Origin: a virus
IMG/VR virus record: IMGVR_UViG_3300029826_000001
Location: 1 to 64,000 of that record
Direction: 5' to 3' (one strand)
Length of the DNA stretch: 64,000 bases
The notes below the pieces were generated by a model that did not search any database, had not been told where the DNA came from, and was given only the letters and a program-made list of their open reading frames with translations. Numbering within the stretch: position 1 is the stretch's first letter; every line of letters begins with the position of its first letter. Positions 50,037 to 58,262 of this stretch are shown piece after piece. The translations under genes and the position numbers were made by a program.

Positions 50037-50826
50037 GGTTAAAAAGCTTGACGGGATTATATCTAATTGTCTCGAAAAGGATTGCGGATTTGTATGCTGT
50101 GATTTTGGTGAGAAGGGTCATATTATAATCTTGCCAAATGAGCTTGATGGTATAAATGCAGATATGATGAAGCACCTCACTACAGTAAGTGAGAATGGTG
50201 ATGGAAGTCGTTTTGTTAAGTGTACTGCTACAGATAGAGTATCGTGCGACAATGGATATAAACCGATACAGTGTAGGACATTTCCACTGTGGCTGAGAGG
50301 AGATAGCACTTTTGAGAAGAGCACAAGATGTCCTCTTACTCCAGAAGAGTCAACGCTTCATGCGGAGATGGCAAGAAGATTATTCGACAGTGTTGGAGCA
50401 ACACAAGACTTTCTTGATAAGGCAGTTATCACAATGTATGAAAAACTGTATACAGTAAGAGAAGCAACAAACGATGATTTAGGTGTCATAATGTCCATTT
50501 ATAGCATGATAGACGCAGACCCAAATACATTCATCAAGAATGATGTTGTGACGGTAAAAAACCTTCTTAAGAATTCAATTATTTGCGAGTCTGGAGGAAA
50601 GGTTGTTGGATTCATGTTGAAGAACAGCCTATACATAGATACTATCGTTTCAATAAGTGATGGAGCTGGTACTGCAATGATGAAAACACTCAAAGGTAAA
50701 TACCTTGTTCATATCTCGGATAGCAACAGAAGTAGTCTGAATCTATTTAAGAAATTTGGATTCAGGAAGGTCGGTGATGACAAGTTGCATGGATATGATA
50801 GGGGTCTGTATGAAGCTGAGTTGTAG
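50029..50826 (+). CDS. Zn/Fe-S cysteine-cluster protein fused to a GNAT acetyltransferase, 265 aa
   Basis: TTG start with GGAG six bases upstream. N-terminal 110 residues carry CLEKDCGFVCCDF, then CDNGYKPIQCRTFPLWLRG and CPLT, resembling the YkgJ-type cysteine cluster (Zn or Fe-S). From about residue 130, VREATNDDLGVIMSIYSMID and SGGKVVGFMLKNSLYIDTIVS, then SNRSSLNLFKKFGFRKVG, show the GNAT layout with the acyl-CoA-binding and C-terminal FGF strand. It could transfer an acyl group to a modified base or to a peptide. Fusion is unusual. Confidence 0.72.
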   Translation: MDKVKKLDGIISNCLEKDCGFVCCDFGEKGHIIILPNELDGINADMMKHLTTVSENGDGSRFVKCTATDRVSCDNGYKPIQCRTFPLWLRGDSTFEKSTRCPLTPEESTLHAEMARRLFDSVGATQDFLDKAVITMYEKLYTVREATNDDLGVIMSIYSMIDADPNTFIKNDVVTVKNLLKNSIICESGGKVVGFMLKNSLYIDTIVSISDGAGTAMMKTLKGKYLVHISDSNRSSLNLFKKFGFRKVGDDKLHGYDRGLYEAEL

Positions 50827-51556
50827 TATAGGCGGTCTCATTAGAAACAGAGACTTCATAAAGGATATTTGCAACTCAAAGAATCTTGAGCTGGCTTTTA
50901 TGATAAAGAAGCAGTTAGCTATTCCAGAAATCATGAGTGTACTCGATAATGAGAAAGTGTACACTACAGAAGAAAGCAGTAAAGCAAAATCAATCTACCA
51001 TGACAAGAATATAGTGATTGTTGATGCGTTTGAGCGTAGAGAGGGAATCAGCGTTACGGATGCGGTAAAGATAGCAAGCTCTGAGCTTACAGCAATAGTA
51101 AATTTTTACTGCTGTGAGGAGAGGATACCTACAGATACAGACCTCAATAGAATATACAAGAAGCTGAAGTCGTCTGGATTCGGAAGGGTATCTTTCGGTG
51201 GAAGTATGTTCATTGAGTTTGACTATACAGAATACGATGAGATGAGGGTAGGAGAAGCGTTCCTAACTGGATACTCAACTGTTTACAATAAAGAGATATC
51301 TGAATGCAATCCTTTCAGTGTCGAGCTTGATATCTACAAAGAGGAGGCAGACAGATATGTCGTAGAACATGGATTCTTGGAGATAGGTGGGTTCACTGAT
51401 GCGGATACTGTATGTGTGAACACTGATTTTACAGTAATTGAAAAAAGAAGTGGAATGGTAGAGCGTAATGGTAAGCTCATACTGCATCCAGACTATTTTA
51501 CACTTATAAAGTTAGCACATAATGGAGATTTGAAAAATGCTGAATTTACTAGATAG
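50813..51556 (+). CDS. Modification-island protein of unknown family, 247 aa
   Basis: ATG 50813 overlaps the previous stop; an upstream in-frame start at 50756 is rejected as it overlaps too far. Mixed alpha/beta with INIVIVDAFERREG-like (NIVIVDAFERREGISVTDAV) near residue 65 and FCCEERIPTDTDLN-type (YCCEERIPTDTDLNRIY) near 100. No motif recognised. Coupled at both ends to modification genes, so probably part of the same pathway. Confidence 0.68.
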   Translation, partial: KLSCSIGGLIRNRDFIKDICNSKNLELAFMIKKQLAIPEIMSVLDNEKVYTTEESSKAKSIYHDKNIVIVDAFERREGISVTDAVKIASSELTAIVNFYCCEERIPTDTDLNRIYKKLKSSGFGRVSFGGSMFIEFDYTEYDEMRVGEAFLTGYSTVYNKEISECNPFSVELDIYKEEADRYVVEHGFLEIGGFTDADTVCVNTDFTVIEKRSGMVERNGKLILHPDYFTLIKLAHNGDLKNAEFTR

Positions 51557-53543
51557 AACCTTTGGTATGGAGCTTGAGTTTGGTGATGTAATCAAAAATA
51601 GTGTTGACTTGCCAAACGGTTATTCATGGAGCAAGGATGAGCGTAGTATCGTTAATACGAATAGCAAGAAATCTACTCCTTCTGGAGATTATGGTGGAGA
51701 GCTTAATACTAGACCGCTAATGCCGACAAGAAGCGACATTAAAGAGCTTAGAAGCGTAATAAAAGATTGTTTCAATAATCATGGTATTAATATGTGGAAT
51801 ACTGGATTTGATGGTCACTTGTTCATCGGTGACTTAGAGCTTGAGCACCTAAAGAAGATATTTGCTCTTGGTTACTACACTACCCCTCATATCATAAAAG
51901 CATTTAAGCTGGGTGAATGGTTTAATGTTGAGCATCTCGTTCCTATTGTAAGCCGTGAGATTTACCAAAGGGTAATGGAAGCGGATACGTTTGAATCACT
52001 AAAGAATACGTTTGCAAACTCATCAAACATCGGACACTATAGATTCCATATAAACATCATGCCGTATTTTAAGACAAAGACGCTTGAGTACAGAATATTC
52101 AACGGCACTCCAAACTTCAGAGAAACGCTTGAGACTATCAAATTCATGTACAGCTTTTTGGATTATGCATTAAATAACGATATAGAGGATTTCAGAAAGA
52201 TAGAGACGCTTGAAGACTTCATGAATACGTTCGATATAAGAGGAGAGTTGCCAAGTGCGATACCACCTCTTATTTTTGCTGAGAGTCACATGGAAGCAGT
52301 AAGAAACATATCAAAGGGGTTCGCACCATCGAGAAAGCTTATAAGTGCATTCATAGATGATAGTGGTGAATCAGTAGCTACAGTTAATCCATTCCACTAT
52401 ACGACAGAACTGGCAGTTTACGACAAGAAGAAGTTGACGATATATAACAATTCAGAATACAATGACATTGTGCATCTTCTGGCAACTGGGTCGATGTCAA
52501 TAAGTTATGAGAATCAGTTTGAAGTTCTTAATCAGTACAAGGATGGTACGGCAGAGAGAGAGTTGATTCTATTCTTTATCTTTGCAAGAATACAGAAATA
52601 CAGTCTAAATACAGAGTATGGAGCAAACGAGTTTATGTCGTATGTTGGTGTGATACCGAATAGTATAGACAAGCTACACGATACAGCGGTGAATCTCATA
52701 AAGATGTTCGAGAACAGTAAATATGTTCATGGTACTCTAAATGATGCACTGGAGAATGAGCAAGATATTTTATTCCAGCAAGAACTTGACAGTAAATCGA
52801 ACTCGGTTGTAACCCAACTGAAGAACAATAGCGATTATGAATCATCGTTTGAAAATCTTTATATATCATACAAGAATATAAAAGAGAAGTCAGAATCGGT
52901 GAATAAACTGTATGTTGTGAGTCATAATGACTTCTTGCCATTCTATAAGATATCAAAAGACATGAGCACTACCCTCTATTCATCAAAAAAATCTTACGTT
53001 GGTGTAAGGAAGGTAATCGACAAAGATATGAACTTCTCAGTAAAAGTTCCACCAGATGACTATGAGATAACAGATAAAACTAGGATTGAAGTAAGAGAAA
53101 TTAGACCAGTAGCATTCACAGTTCTTCAAAGAAATTTTGTGAAAAAGGTGACTAAGTTCAAGCAACCTAAGTTGTGCTATGTAGTAATGTCTGATGGATA
53201 TGTTCTTGGTGCGTTTGGGTTTGACTATTCAAAAGATGATAACTATACGTTGTTCTTATTGAGCGACTTTTGTACAAATAACGATGTAAGATTGCTAAGT
53301 AAACTCATACTATTCATTATCAAAACTAGGGAAGTCAAGAAGATTTTAGAGCGTAAAATTGTTGAAGAAGTGGACAACTGTTACACTAAAGTATACACGA
53401 CAATGCCAGTGAGTATGAAGTATAGAGGAGCTTTCAATAAAGTAAAGACAGACTCACCGAAAAGTTTGCAATATGACTTCAAGTTTGGAGAGATTGAGTC
53501 AATAGGTCACGCAGTAAGAGAATACAACAAAAGGAGAAAATAA
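51537..53543 (+). CDS. Amidoligase-like N-terminal domain fused to a Mom-like GNAT domain, 668 aa
   Basis: Residues 1-250 carry the amidoligase layout (COOH-NH2 ligase of the glutamine synthetase fold): FGMELEF (9-15), GGELNTRPL (about 53-61), WNTGFDGHLFIG (about 86), and FHINIMPYF...TLEYRIFNGT (about 172-192). Residues about 440-650 look like the phage Mom-like GNAT group: SDGYVLGAFGFDYSK, LFLLSDFCTNNDVRLLSKL, then MPVSMKYRGAFNKVK. Known Mom modifies adenine in Mu DNA; amidoligases make amide bonds to amino groups. The fusion could synthesise and attach an amide-bearing base modification. Function is inferred. Confidence 0.72.
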   Translation: MLNLLDRTFGMELEFGDVIKNSVDLPNGYSWSKDERSIVNTNSKKSTPSGDYGGELNTRPLMPTRSDIKELRSVIKDCFNNHGINMWNTGFDGHLFIGDLELEHLKKIFALGYYTTPHIIKAFKLGEWFNVEHLVPIVSREIYQRVMEADTFESLKNTFANSSNIGHYRFHINIMPYFKTKTLEYRIFNGTPNFRETLETIKFMYSFLDYALNNDIEDFRKIETLEDFMNTFDIRGELPSAIPPLIFAESHMEAVRNISKGFAPSRKLISAFIDDSGESVATVNPFHYTTELAVYDKKKLTIYNNSEYNDIVHLLATGSMSISYENQFEVLNQYKDGTAERELILFFIFARIQKYSLNTEYGANEFMSYVGVIPNSIDKLHDTAVNLIKMFENSKYVHGTLNDALENEQDILFQQELDSKSNSVVTQLKNNSDYESSFENLYISYKNIKEKSESVNKLYVVSHNDFLPFYKISKDMSTTLYSSKKSYVGVRKVIDKDMNFSVKVPPDDYEITDKTRIEVREIRPVAFTVLQRNFVKKVTKFKQPKLCYVVMSDGYVLGAFGFDYSKDDNYTLFLLSDFCTNNDVRLLSKLILFIIKTREVKKILERKIVEEVDNCYTKVYTTMPVSMKYRGAFNKVKTDSPKSLQYDFKFGEIESIGHAVREYNKRRK

Positions 53544-54280
53544 TGAGCAGTAAATGGAAACTAGTCGAGGTAAACGTAGATGAGGTTGAGTTCACAGAGG
53601 TGAATGCAAATAGGATGTCTCAATCTGATTTTGATAAGCTTGTGAACAACATAAGAACAAGCGGTCTAAGTTCAGTGATTGCTTGCTACAGAAGAAAAGA
53701 TGATGGCAAGTATGTAATCATCAGTGGTAATCATAGATTCAGAGCTTGTCTAAAGTTGGGCTATACAAAAATCAATATTCTATATGCTGATGAACAAGAT
53801 ATGTCACACGATGAAATAGTGGCATTGCAGTTATCCCACAACTCATTACATGGTGATGATGATAGAGCGATTCTAAAGAGACTTATGGATGAAATCAAGG
53901 ATATAGATTTTAAAGAGTTCGCTCACATTCAGATTGATGATATTGATGTCGATGATATGTTCAGTGGTTCAATAGTTCCAATGTCTGAGCACTATTCAGT
54001 ATCATTGGTTCTATATAAGAAGGACAAAGAATCAATAGAAGAGCTTATGAGTATTGTTGAAGACAACAACAAAGTAAACGATATGGTTATTCTGGCAGAT
54101 GGAGAAAAAAATGAAAAAGTGTTCTTGGAAATGATTTCAGATATCAAGAAAGATTTTGACATAAAGTCATCTAGTATCGCTTTTTCAAAACTACTAGAAC
54201 TGGCTAAAGCTGGTTACGGCACACTAGGAACTGACGATGTAGACCCAGAAGAGTTTAGTGAGATACAATCTGAAGACTAA
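53543..54280 (+). CDS. ParB-like nuclease-domain protein, 245 aa
   Basis: N-terminal ParB/Srx domain: VNVDEVEFTEVNANRMSQSD, LSSVIACYRRKDDGKYVIISG, then GNHRFRACLKLGYTKINIL (about 68-88). GNHR fits the GxHR of this family. Residues 150-245 are a separate C-terminal extension. ParB-like proteins accompany Mom-like GNATs in phages in predicted DNA modification loci. TAATG overlap with the amidoligase gene. Confidence 0.8.
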   Translation: MSSKWKLVEVNVDEVEFTEVNANRMSQSDFDKLVNNIRTSGLSSVIACYRRKDDGKYVIISGNHRFRACLKLGYTKINILYADEQDMSHDEIVALQLSHNSLHGDDDRAILKRLMDEIKDIDFKEFAHIQIDDIDVDDMFSGSIVPMSEHYSVSLVLYKKDKESIEELMSIVEDNNKVNDMVILADGEKNEKVFLEMISDIKKDFDIKSSSIAFSKLLELAKAGYGTLGTDDVDPEEFSEIQSED

Positions 54281-54286
54281 GTTTAT

Positions 54287-54342
54287 TTTAAGCCAATAAA
54301 TGTCATAATACTTGTACTTAAAAACCAACATAAGGACTAGAC
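54287..54342 (+). promoter_or_regulatory. Early-type promoter and leader P7
   Basis: TTTAAG 54287-54292, 11-base spacer, CATAAT 54304-54309. AACCAACA at 54323-54330 in a small loop closed by CTTA/TAAG (54317-54320 with 54331-54334), which overlaps the ribosome site. GGACTAG at 54334-54340. Confidence 0.75.
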
Positions 54343-54519
54343 ATGGAAGACATTAAAAAGAAGATAGCCATTGAAGCAATCAGAATGGTTGCAAAGCACT
54401 ATAACACTACAGCATCAAAAGTTGCTCAATCAATTAAAGATGGAAATGAAAAAGTCAAGAATCAAGTTAACTTTATTTGTGTTGCAACTCTAAATAATCT
54501 ACTAGTGGAATCGGCATGA
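54343..54519 (+). CDS. Small helical protein, 58 aa
   Basis: Behind promoter P7, with AAGGACTAGAC before ATG. Helical and mixed-charge (KIAIEAIRMVAKHYN). The end overlaps the next ATG (ATGATG). Unknown function, but the promoter and leader are strongly conserved with other early genes. Confidence 0.62.
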   Translation: MEDIKKKIAIEAIRMVAKHYNTTASKVAQSIKDGNEKVKNQVNFICVATLNNLLVESA

Positions 54520-54689
54520 TGGAGTATCCACTATTCCCAGCAACAAGAAGCAACGAGATTACAGAAGGATATTACTTCTGTATTGTTGGTCAAATCAGTC
54601 GAGGAACTTGTAGTAAGAAAGTGCAGAAGATTATGAGAAGAAATGGTTCTCATGAGTATTTCACATACCATCTGGTATCAGAAAGGTAA
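54516..54689 (+). CDS. Small protein, 57 aa
   Basis: ATG 54516 overlaps the stop of the previous gene. Contains EITEGYYFCIVGQISRG and basic C-terminal residues. No family. Ends ten bases before the next ATG, whose GGAG is inside this gap. Confidence 0.58.
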   Translation: MMEYPLFPATRSNEITEGYYFCIVGQISRGTCSKKVQKIMRRNGSHEYFTYHLVSER

Positions 54690-54699
54690 GGAGAAGCAG

Positions 54700-54999
54700 A
54701 TGAGAAGAGAAGAGCTTCGTAGAAAAATAGAAAAGCTAATATCAAGTGGTCATTCCAAGAATAAGATAGAGCTGATTGATGTTTTGTATTATAAGACGGG
54801 TGGTGCTCAAAAGGTTGTGGTCGTGGAATTAAAGATGTATGGTGCACTCTCTTCATCTATTAGGGTTCACTCCAGCGATAGTGCAGAGAAGGCATTGTTG
54901 TCTGCTATTGATAGGCACACCAATGGCGGTGAGCTGGACATGAGTAATTCGGTAACTGGAAAAAGTAGTGATAACACAGCATTGGTAGAGGAGTTATAG
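54700..54999 (+). CDS. Hypothetical protein, 99 aa
   Basis: AAGGAGAAG precedes ATG 54700; an in-frame ATG at 54643 lies inside the preceding gene and is rejected. Basic N-terminus and beta strands in the middle (VVVVELKMYGALSSSIRV). Unknown. Confidence 0.62.
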   Translation: MRREELRRKIEKLISSGHSKNKIELIDVLYYKTGGAQKVVVVELKMYGALSSSIRVHSSDSAEKALLSAIDRHTNGGELDMSNSVTGKSSDNTALVEEL

Positions 55000-55000
55000 T

Positions 55001-55186
55001 ATGACAAACTCAGAAGCAAGAAAACTAAAAGTAGGAGACAGAATTAAAGTCTCCACATGGAACAGAGAAGGCAAAAAGACTTGTGAGAGAGATATTGTAT
55101 GTATCGACTCACTTGGTATCGGAATAAGGTTGTTTGGATGGAATCCGTTCTATGTACAGCCACATGAAATTGTAGATAAGGTTTAG
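55001..55186 (+). CDS. Small SH3-like beta protein, 61 aa
   Basis: Strand pattern VGDRIKVSTWNREGKKTCERD with FYVQPHEIVDKV at the end resembles short SH3-like barrels that are common in phage early regions. Two bases after the previous stop. Unknown function. Confidence 0.62.
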   Translation: MTNSEARKLKVGDRIKVSTWNREGKKTCERDIVCIDSLGIGIRLFGWNPFYVQPHEIVDKV

Positions 55187-55188
55187 CA

Positions 55189-55443
55189 ATGAGTAAAGTA
55201 AGAGGCAAAAAAGAGGAAATCACTTGTGCTTGTGGTTGTGGAAGAAAAAGACTCGTTAGAGTTGCAGATATAAAACGTGGATGGGGGAAATACTTCAACA
55301 AGTCATGCAAAGCAAGACATCAGGAAAAGAGAACTGGTCAATATGCTGATTACCTACATAGAAGAGCAACGTGTACAAGCGAGGTTGACTGCATTGAAAG
55401 CAGTTTCCACCCGCACGACCCATATTCTCTCGGTCAAGAATAA
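55189..55443 (+). CDS. Zinc-binding protein, 84 aa
   Basis: CACGCGRKRLVRVADIKRGWG with a later SCKARHQEKRTGQY forms a compact zinc site (three Cys near the start and one Cys/His later), as in many short phage zinc proteins. Basic, likely nucleic-acid-binding. Confidence 0.68.
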   Translation: MSKVRGKKEEITCACGCGRKRLVRVADIKRGWGKYFNKSCKARHQEKRTGQYADYLHRRATCTSEVDCIESSFHPHDPYSLGQE

Positions 55444-55449
55444 GTAATA

Positions 55450-55506
55450 TTTAAGCCAATAATTGTTATAATACAGATACCAACAAACCAACAAAAAGGA
55501 CTAAAA
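55450..55506 (+). promoter_or_regulatory. Early-type promoter and leader P8
   Basis: TTTAAG 55450-55455, 11-base spacer, TATAAT 55467-55472. AACCAACAAA from 55486, ribosome site AAGGACTAA (one change from GGACTAG). No leader hairpin. Confidence 0.72.
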
Positions 55507-55791
55507 ATGAAATTAACTACCTTCTCAGTAAGAGACTTTGACGATAAACTAACTGGTCATGTACTGATTGATATTTCAGACAGAGACAAAGCAAAGGTAG
55601 AGTTTGTATTAAACTATCTTGCTAACATCGGTGGATGGAGCATAGCTAACTGCCCTAACGAGGAAGATGGTGTTTATTCTGACTCAATTTCTGTTCTTTC
55701 ATGTGAAGTAAAGCTCGCAAAGGAATATTACAAAGATGCAAAGACTGAACTTCAAAAGCTAATAAAATCAATTCGTGATACCAATTTCTAG
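55507..55791 (+). CDS. Hypothetical protein, 94 aa
   Basis: Alpha/beta protein with a helix DKAKVEFVLNYLANIGGW. First gene behind promoter P8 and followed at once by AGGAGG for the next. Unknown function. Confidence 0.65.
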   Translation: MKLTTFSVRDFDDKLTGHVLIDISDRDKAKVEFVLNYLANIGGWSIANCPNEEDGVYSDSISVLSCEVKLAKEYYKDAKTELQKLIKSIRDTNF

Positions 55792-55801
55792 GAGGCATAA
55801 T

Positions 55802-56002
55802 ATGGAAAGAGTAATCATGTCAATCATAAACGGGCAAAGAAAACAAGCATTGAAGCAACTACTTGAAGATGGATACAAGTTGTCTGACCTTACTGTTGAG
55901 CTTGTAGACAGAAATATGGTAAAAGAGATTCCAGTAATGATTAGACTTGCTGAAGACCATTCGATTATCTCATACCATCCAGCAAACTTGAGGAGTCTAT
56001 AA
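55802..56002 (+). CDS. Small helical protein, 66 aa
   Basis: AGGAGG precedes ATG 55802; the longer frame from 55775 is rejected. Basic N-terminus (NGQRKQALKQLLEDG). TAATG-type junction with the next gene. Unknown function. Confidence 0.62.
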   Translation: MERVIMSIINGQRKQALKQLLEDGYKLSDLTVELVDRNMVKEIPVMIRLAEDHSIISYHPANLRSL

Positions 56003-56634
56003 TGAATATGGTTACAGACTATGAAGTTTATGGATGCTGGACATATGAAGATGTAAAAGGTGTATGTCCAAAGTGCTCATCCACTCTTGAGCTAGTACCA
56101 GAAGAAGGTCACTATAACTCTAAGTATTGGAGGTTAAAGAGGGATGATGGGCTGGACTTGTATTGTTGTCCAAAAGGATGTAACAATGATTTTCTTGGAG
56201 CCATAAGAGATAATGCAAAAGAGCTTGATGAAAAAACACTCAAGTCATTTTGTTTTGTGCATGATGTTGATTATGAAAAAGGTGACATGAACATACTCCA
56301 TGACTACTACTCCAGTGTTCATGTGTTGCCAGTAAGGGAGTTTGTTTACAACTATGAAGGTTTTGTGTCCTATCACCTTGAGGACTTTGGAGGAAAATCA
56401 GATGTTGAATTTCTCATTGATGTTAAATCTGGATATGTCTTCTTTAATATACCAAGCCATGAGCCATTTGCATCATGGTTGTATGAACTTGTTTTCCCAA
56501 ATGTTGCAGACCAAGACAGGCTATATGAGGCAGAAAGAAATGGATTTTGTATATGGAAGAGTACGATATCTAATACCATTCATGGATTGGATAATCCAAG
56601 TATACCAACTCACATAAGAAACAAGTTTAAGTAA
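56002..56634 (+). CDS. Zinc-ribbon protein, 210 aa
   Basis: Two CxxC-like pairs near residues 23-65 (GVCPKCSSTLELVPE ... LYCCPKGCNNDF) form a zinc ribbon. The remainder is a mixed fold with no recognisable motif. Perhaps a nucleic-acid-binding early protein. Confidence 0.68.
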   Translation: MNMVTDYEVYGCWTYEDVKGVCPKCSSTLELVPEEGHYNSKYWRLKRDDGLDLYCCPKGCNNDFLGAIRDNAKELDEKTLKSFCFVHDVDYEKGDMNILHDYYSSVHVLPVREFVYNYEGFVSYHLEDFGGKSDVEFLIDVKSGYVFFNIPSHEPFASWLYELVFPNVADQDRLYEAERNGFCIWKSTISNTIHGLDNPSIPTHIRNKFK

Positions 56635-56641
56635 GGAGAAG

Positions 56642-56731
56642 ATGATGCGAAAGTACACTGACCATGTTTCTCACATTGAAAATATGAGTGATTTAATATC
56701 TACCCATACAAAACCATTAGAGGAGGTGTAA
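56642..56731 (+). CDS. Very short protein, 29 aa
   Basis: AAGGAGAAG immediately before ATG 56642; ends in a TAA overlapping the next ATG (TAATG). The tight fit supports translation, but the length makes this provisional. It could act as a leader peptide for the following gene. Confidence 0.42.
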   Translation: MMRKYTDHVSHIENMSDLISTHTKPLEEV

Positions 56732-56946
56732 TGAAGGCTACAACTGCTCTCAGAGAGCTTAAAAACGGTGAAACAGTTGTTGATGACAATTTCCACTGTT
56801 CTTACTGCATACCAGACAGTGAGACACAGAAGCATCTTTGTGATGGCGAAGATATCTATGTTTCAAGAAAAGACAGTGGGGAGTTTATCTCTTTTGAGGA
56901 TTTTCTTGATTTGAAGTACAACTTTAAGTTGGAAAGTTATAGGTAG
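56731..56946 (+). CDS. Hypothetical protein, 71 aa
   Basis: Has two Cys residues around SYCIPDSETQKHLCDGED, possibly a small zinc or disulfide unit, and an acidic C-terminus. GAGGAGG precedes the ATG. Unknown function. Confidence 0.62.
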   Translation: MKATTALRELKNGETVVDDNFHCSYCIPDSETQKHLCDGEDIYVSRKDSGEFISFEDFLDLKYNFKLESYR

Positions 56947-56995
56947 GAGGAAATGTAATGTGCAGTGAAAGCACTGGAGGAGCAAGGAGTATTAA

Positions 56996-57235
56996 ATGAG
57001 TGTAGTTAAATGTGCAAGAAGAGGATGTGATTCCATGTGTTGTACTGTGTACAGTAGTAGTTATGGATATCTTTGTAATGAATGCTTTGAAGAGATGAAA
57101 ACATATCTTGCAATAGAGTTCAAGTTCCATTCACTTGGAATAGCTGGAGAAATGTTCATGAATACAACAAAGCCAAACAAGTATGAGGCTGAATATATTG
57201 ATAAGTGGTGCGATGAAGAATTTAAATCTATATGA
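56996..57235 (+). CDS. Small cysteine-rich protein, 79 aa
   Basis: CARRGCDSMCC near residues 6-16 and LCNEC near 33-37 suggest a zinc-binding fold, followed by a helix. AAGGAG precedes ATG 56996. A 13-codon frame at 56958-56999 in the gap just before might be a leader peptide. Confidence 0.62.
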   Translation: MSVVKCARRGCDSMCCTVYSSSYGYLCNECFEEMKTYLAIEFKFHSLGIAGEMFMNTTKPNKYEAEYIDKWCDEEFKSI

Positions 57236-57245
57236 TTTATAAAAC

Positions 57246-57318
57246 TTTAAGCCAACAATTGTTATAATACGTTATATCAAAAAACCAACTTGATATAAAA
57301 AAATACTAAGGACTAGAT
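57246..57318 (+). promoter_or_regulatory. Early-type promoter and leader P9 with perfect 9-bp hairpin
   Basis: TTTAAG 57246-57251, 11-base spacer, TATAAT 57263-57268. TTATATCAA (57272-57280) pairs perfectly with TTGATATAA (57290-57298) around the loop AAAACCAAC. GGACTAG at 57310-57316. Confidence 0.82.
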
Positions 57319-57624
57319 ATGAAACATCCACTAAAATTTGACCACAGTAAAAAGGATATCTTTGAAGCTATAGGCACAACACCAGATGAGCTTAGTGAGG
57401 CATTCGATGATAAGAACAATGAGTTGCACAGAGTTTCAAAAATACTCAATGTGATGATGGACAATGGTCACATCTCAAAAGATGGTCTTGGAGCGATGAT
57501 TGCTACATTTTCGTTTATGACTGGAAATACTTCGGGCTACGTTTCTGAAATGATTGAAAAATACCTAGACTCTCTTGATGCCGACAATGTTGATGCGGTT
57601 TTGAAAAAGTGTGAGGAGGAATAA
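57319..57624 (+). CDS. Hypothetical protein, 101 aa
   Basis: Acidic helical protein. It has the same general helical style as the 60262 gene, also first in its early operon, but no clear repeat of sequence. First gene behind P9. Function unknown. Confidence 0.65.
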   Translation: MKHPLKFDHSKKDIFEAIGTTPDELSEAFDDKNNELHRVSKILNVMMDNGHISKDGLGAMIATFSFMTGNTSGYVSEMIEKYLDSLDADNVDAVLKKCEEE

Positions 57625-57969
57625 ATGGAAAAATATTACGATGTACCAAATGGAAAACTTGAGCTAGAGGTGAGATACCAAAAGGGTGGAAGCAACTGGG
57701 GAACTGGAGACATCGAAAGAAGAGGTCTATACCTACACTTCACTACGGTTCAACTCGTAAATGGAAGTAGGACTGCTCAGCTATATGGAGATATCACTGG
57801 AAACGATATCAAGAATGCAAAGGTCTTCTTGAAGGAGCTTGGAAGAAAGTCTGATAAGCAGATTGAATTAATCGAAAAGAAAATTCCTTTCGACAAACTT
57901 GCGGAGCTTTGGATTTCAAAACAATATCAAGAAGTGTTGAGAGTTATCGAGAATGAGGTGAAATCATGA
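57625..57969 (+). CDS. Hypothetical protein, 114 aa
   Basis: GAGGAG precedes ATG 57625. Beta-rich start (GKLELEVRYQKGGSNWGTGD) and helical end. Overlaps the next gene by four bases (ATGA). Unknown function. Confidence 0.65.
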   Translation: MEKYYDVPNGKLELEVRYQKGGSNWGTGDIERRGLYLHFTTVQLVNGSRTAQLYGDITGNDIKNAKVFLKELGRKSDKQIELIEKKIPFDKLAELWISKQYQEVLRVIENEVKS

Positions 57970-58262
57970 TTATTGAAGGTAGAGATATCGTATGTCTAAC
58001 CCTAAAGAAAGACTATGACGCTGGAACATCTGTTAAGAGTGGTGAAGTAGTTGTTATCATCAGAGGGCTTATCGGATACGGACTCACAAGCTATGGTGAG
58101 AAAACAAGAGAGTGGGTTGAAGAAATAAACAGAGATGTGTTTAAAGTAACCCCAGAGGATGAGGAGGCATACATCACTATGAGTATGTTTGGATGGGGGA
58201 ATGAGCACTCTGTAAAGTCTCTCATGAAAGGCTTTGTAGGGAGAAAGAAAAATGACATATGA
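57966..58262 (+). CDS. Hypothetical protein, 98 aa
   Basis: ATGA overlap with the previous gene. Begins with a small beta barrel pattern (VCLTLKKDYDAGTSVKSGEV) then an EDEEAYITMSMFGW helix region. Unknown function. Confidence 0.62.
   Translation: MIIEGRDIVCLTLKKDYDAGTSVKSGEVVVIIRGLIGYGLTSYGEKTREWVEEINRDVFKVTPEDEEAYITMSMFGWGNEHSVKSLMKGFVGRKKNDI

Noticed and set aside
50756-50812. Upstream extension of the 50813 gene
   Set aside because: It would overlap the GNAT gene by 71 bases and its residues are an out-of-frame reading of the conserved GNAT end; ATG 50813 fits the overlap style of the operon.
56958-56999. 13-codon frame with ATG 56958
   Set aside because: Too short to claim as a gene. 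It has AGGAGG-type sequence ahead and might be a leader peptide, but no independent support.
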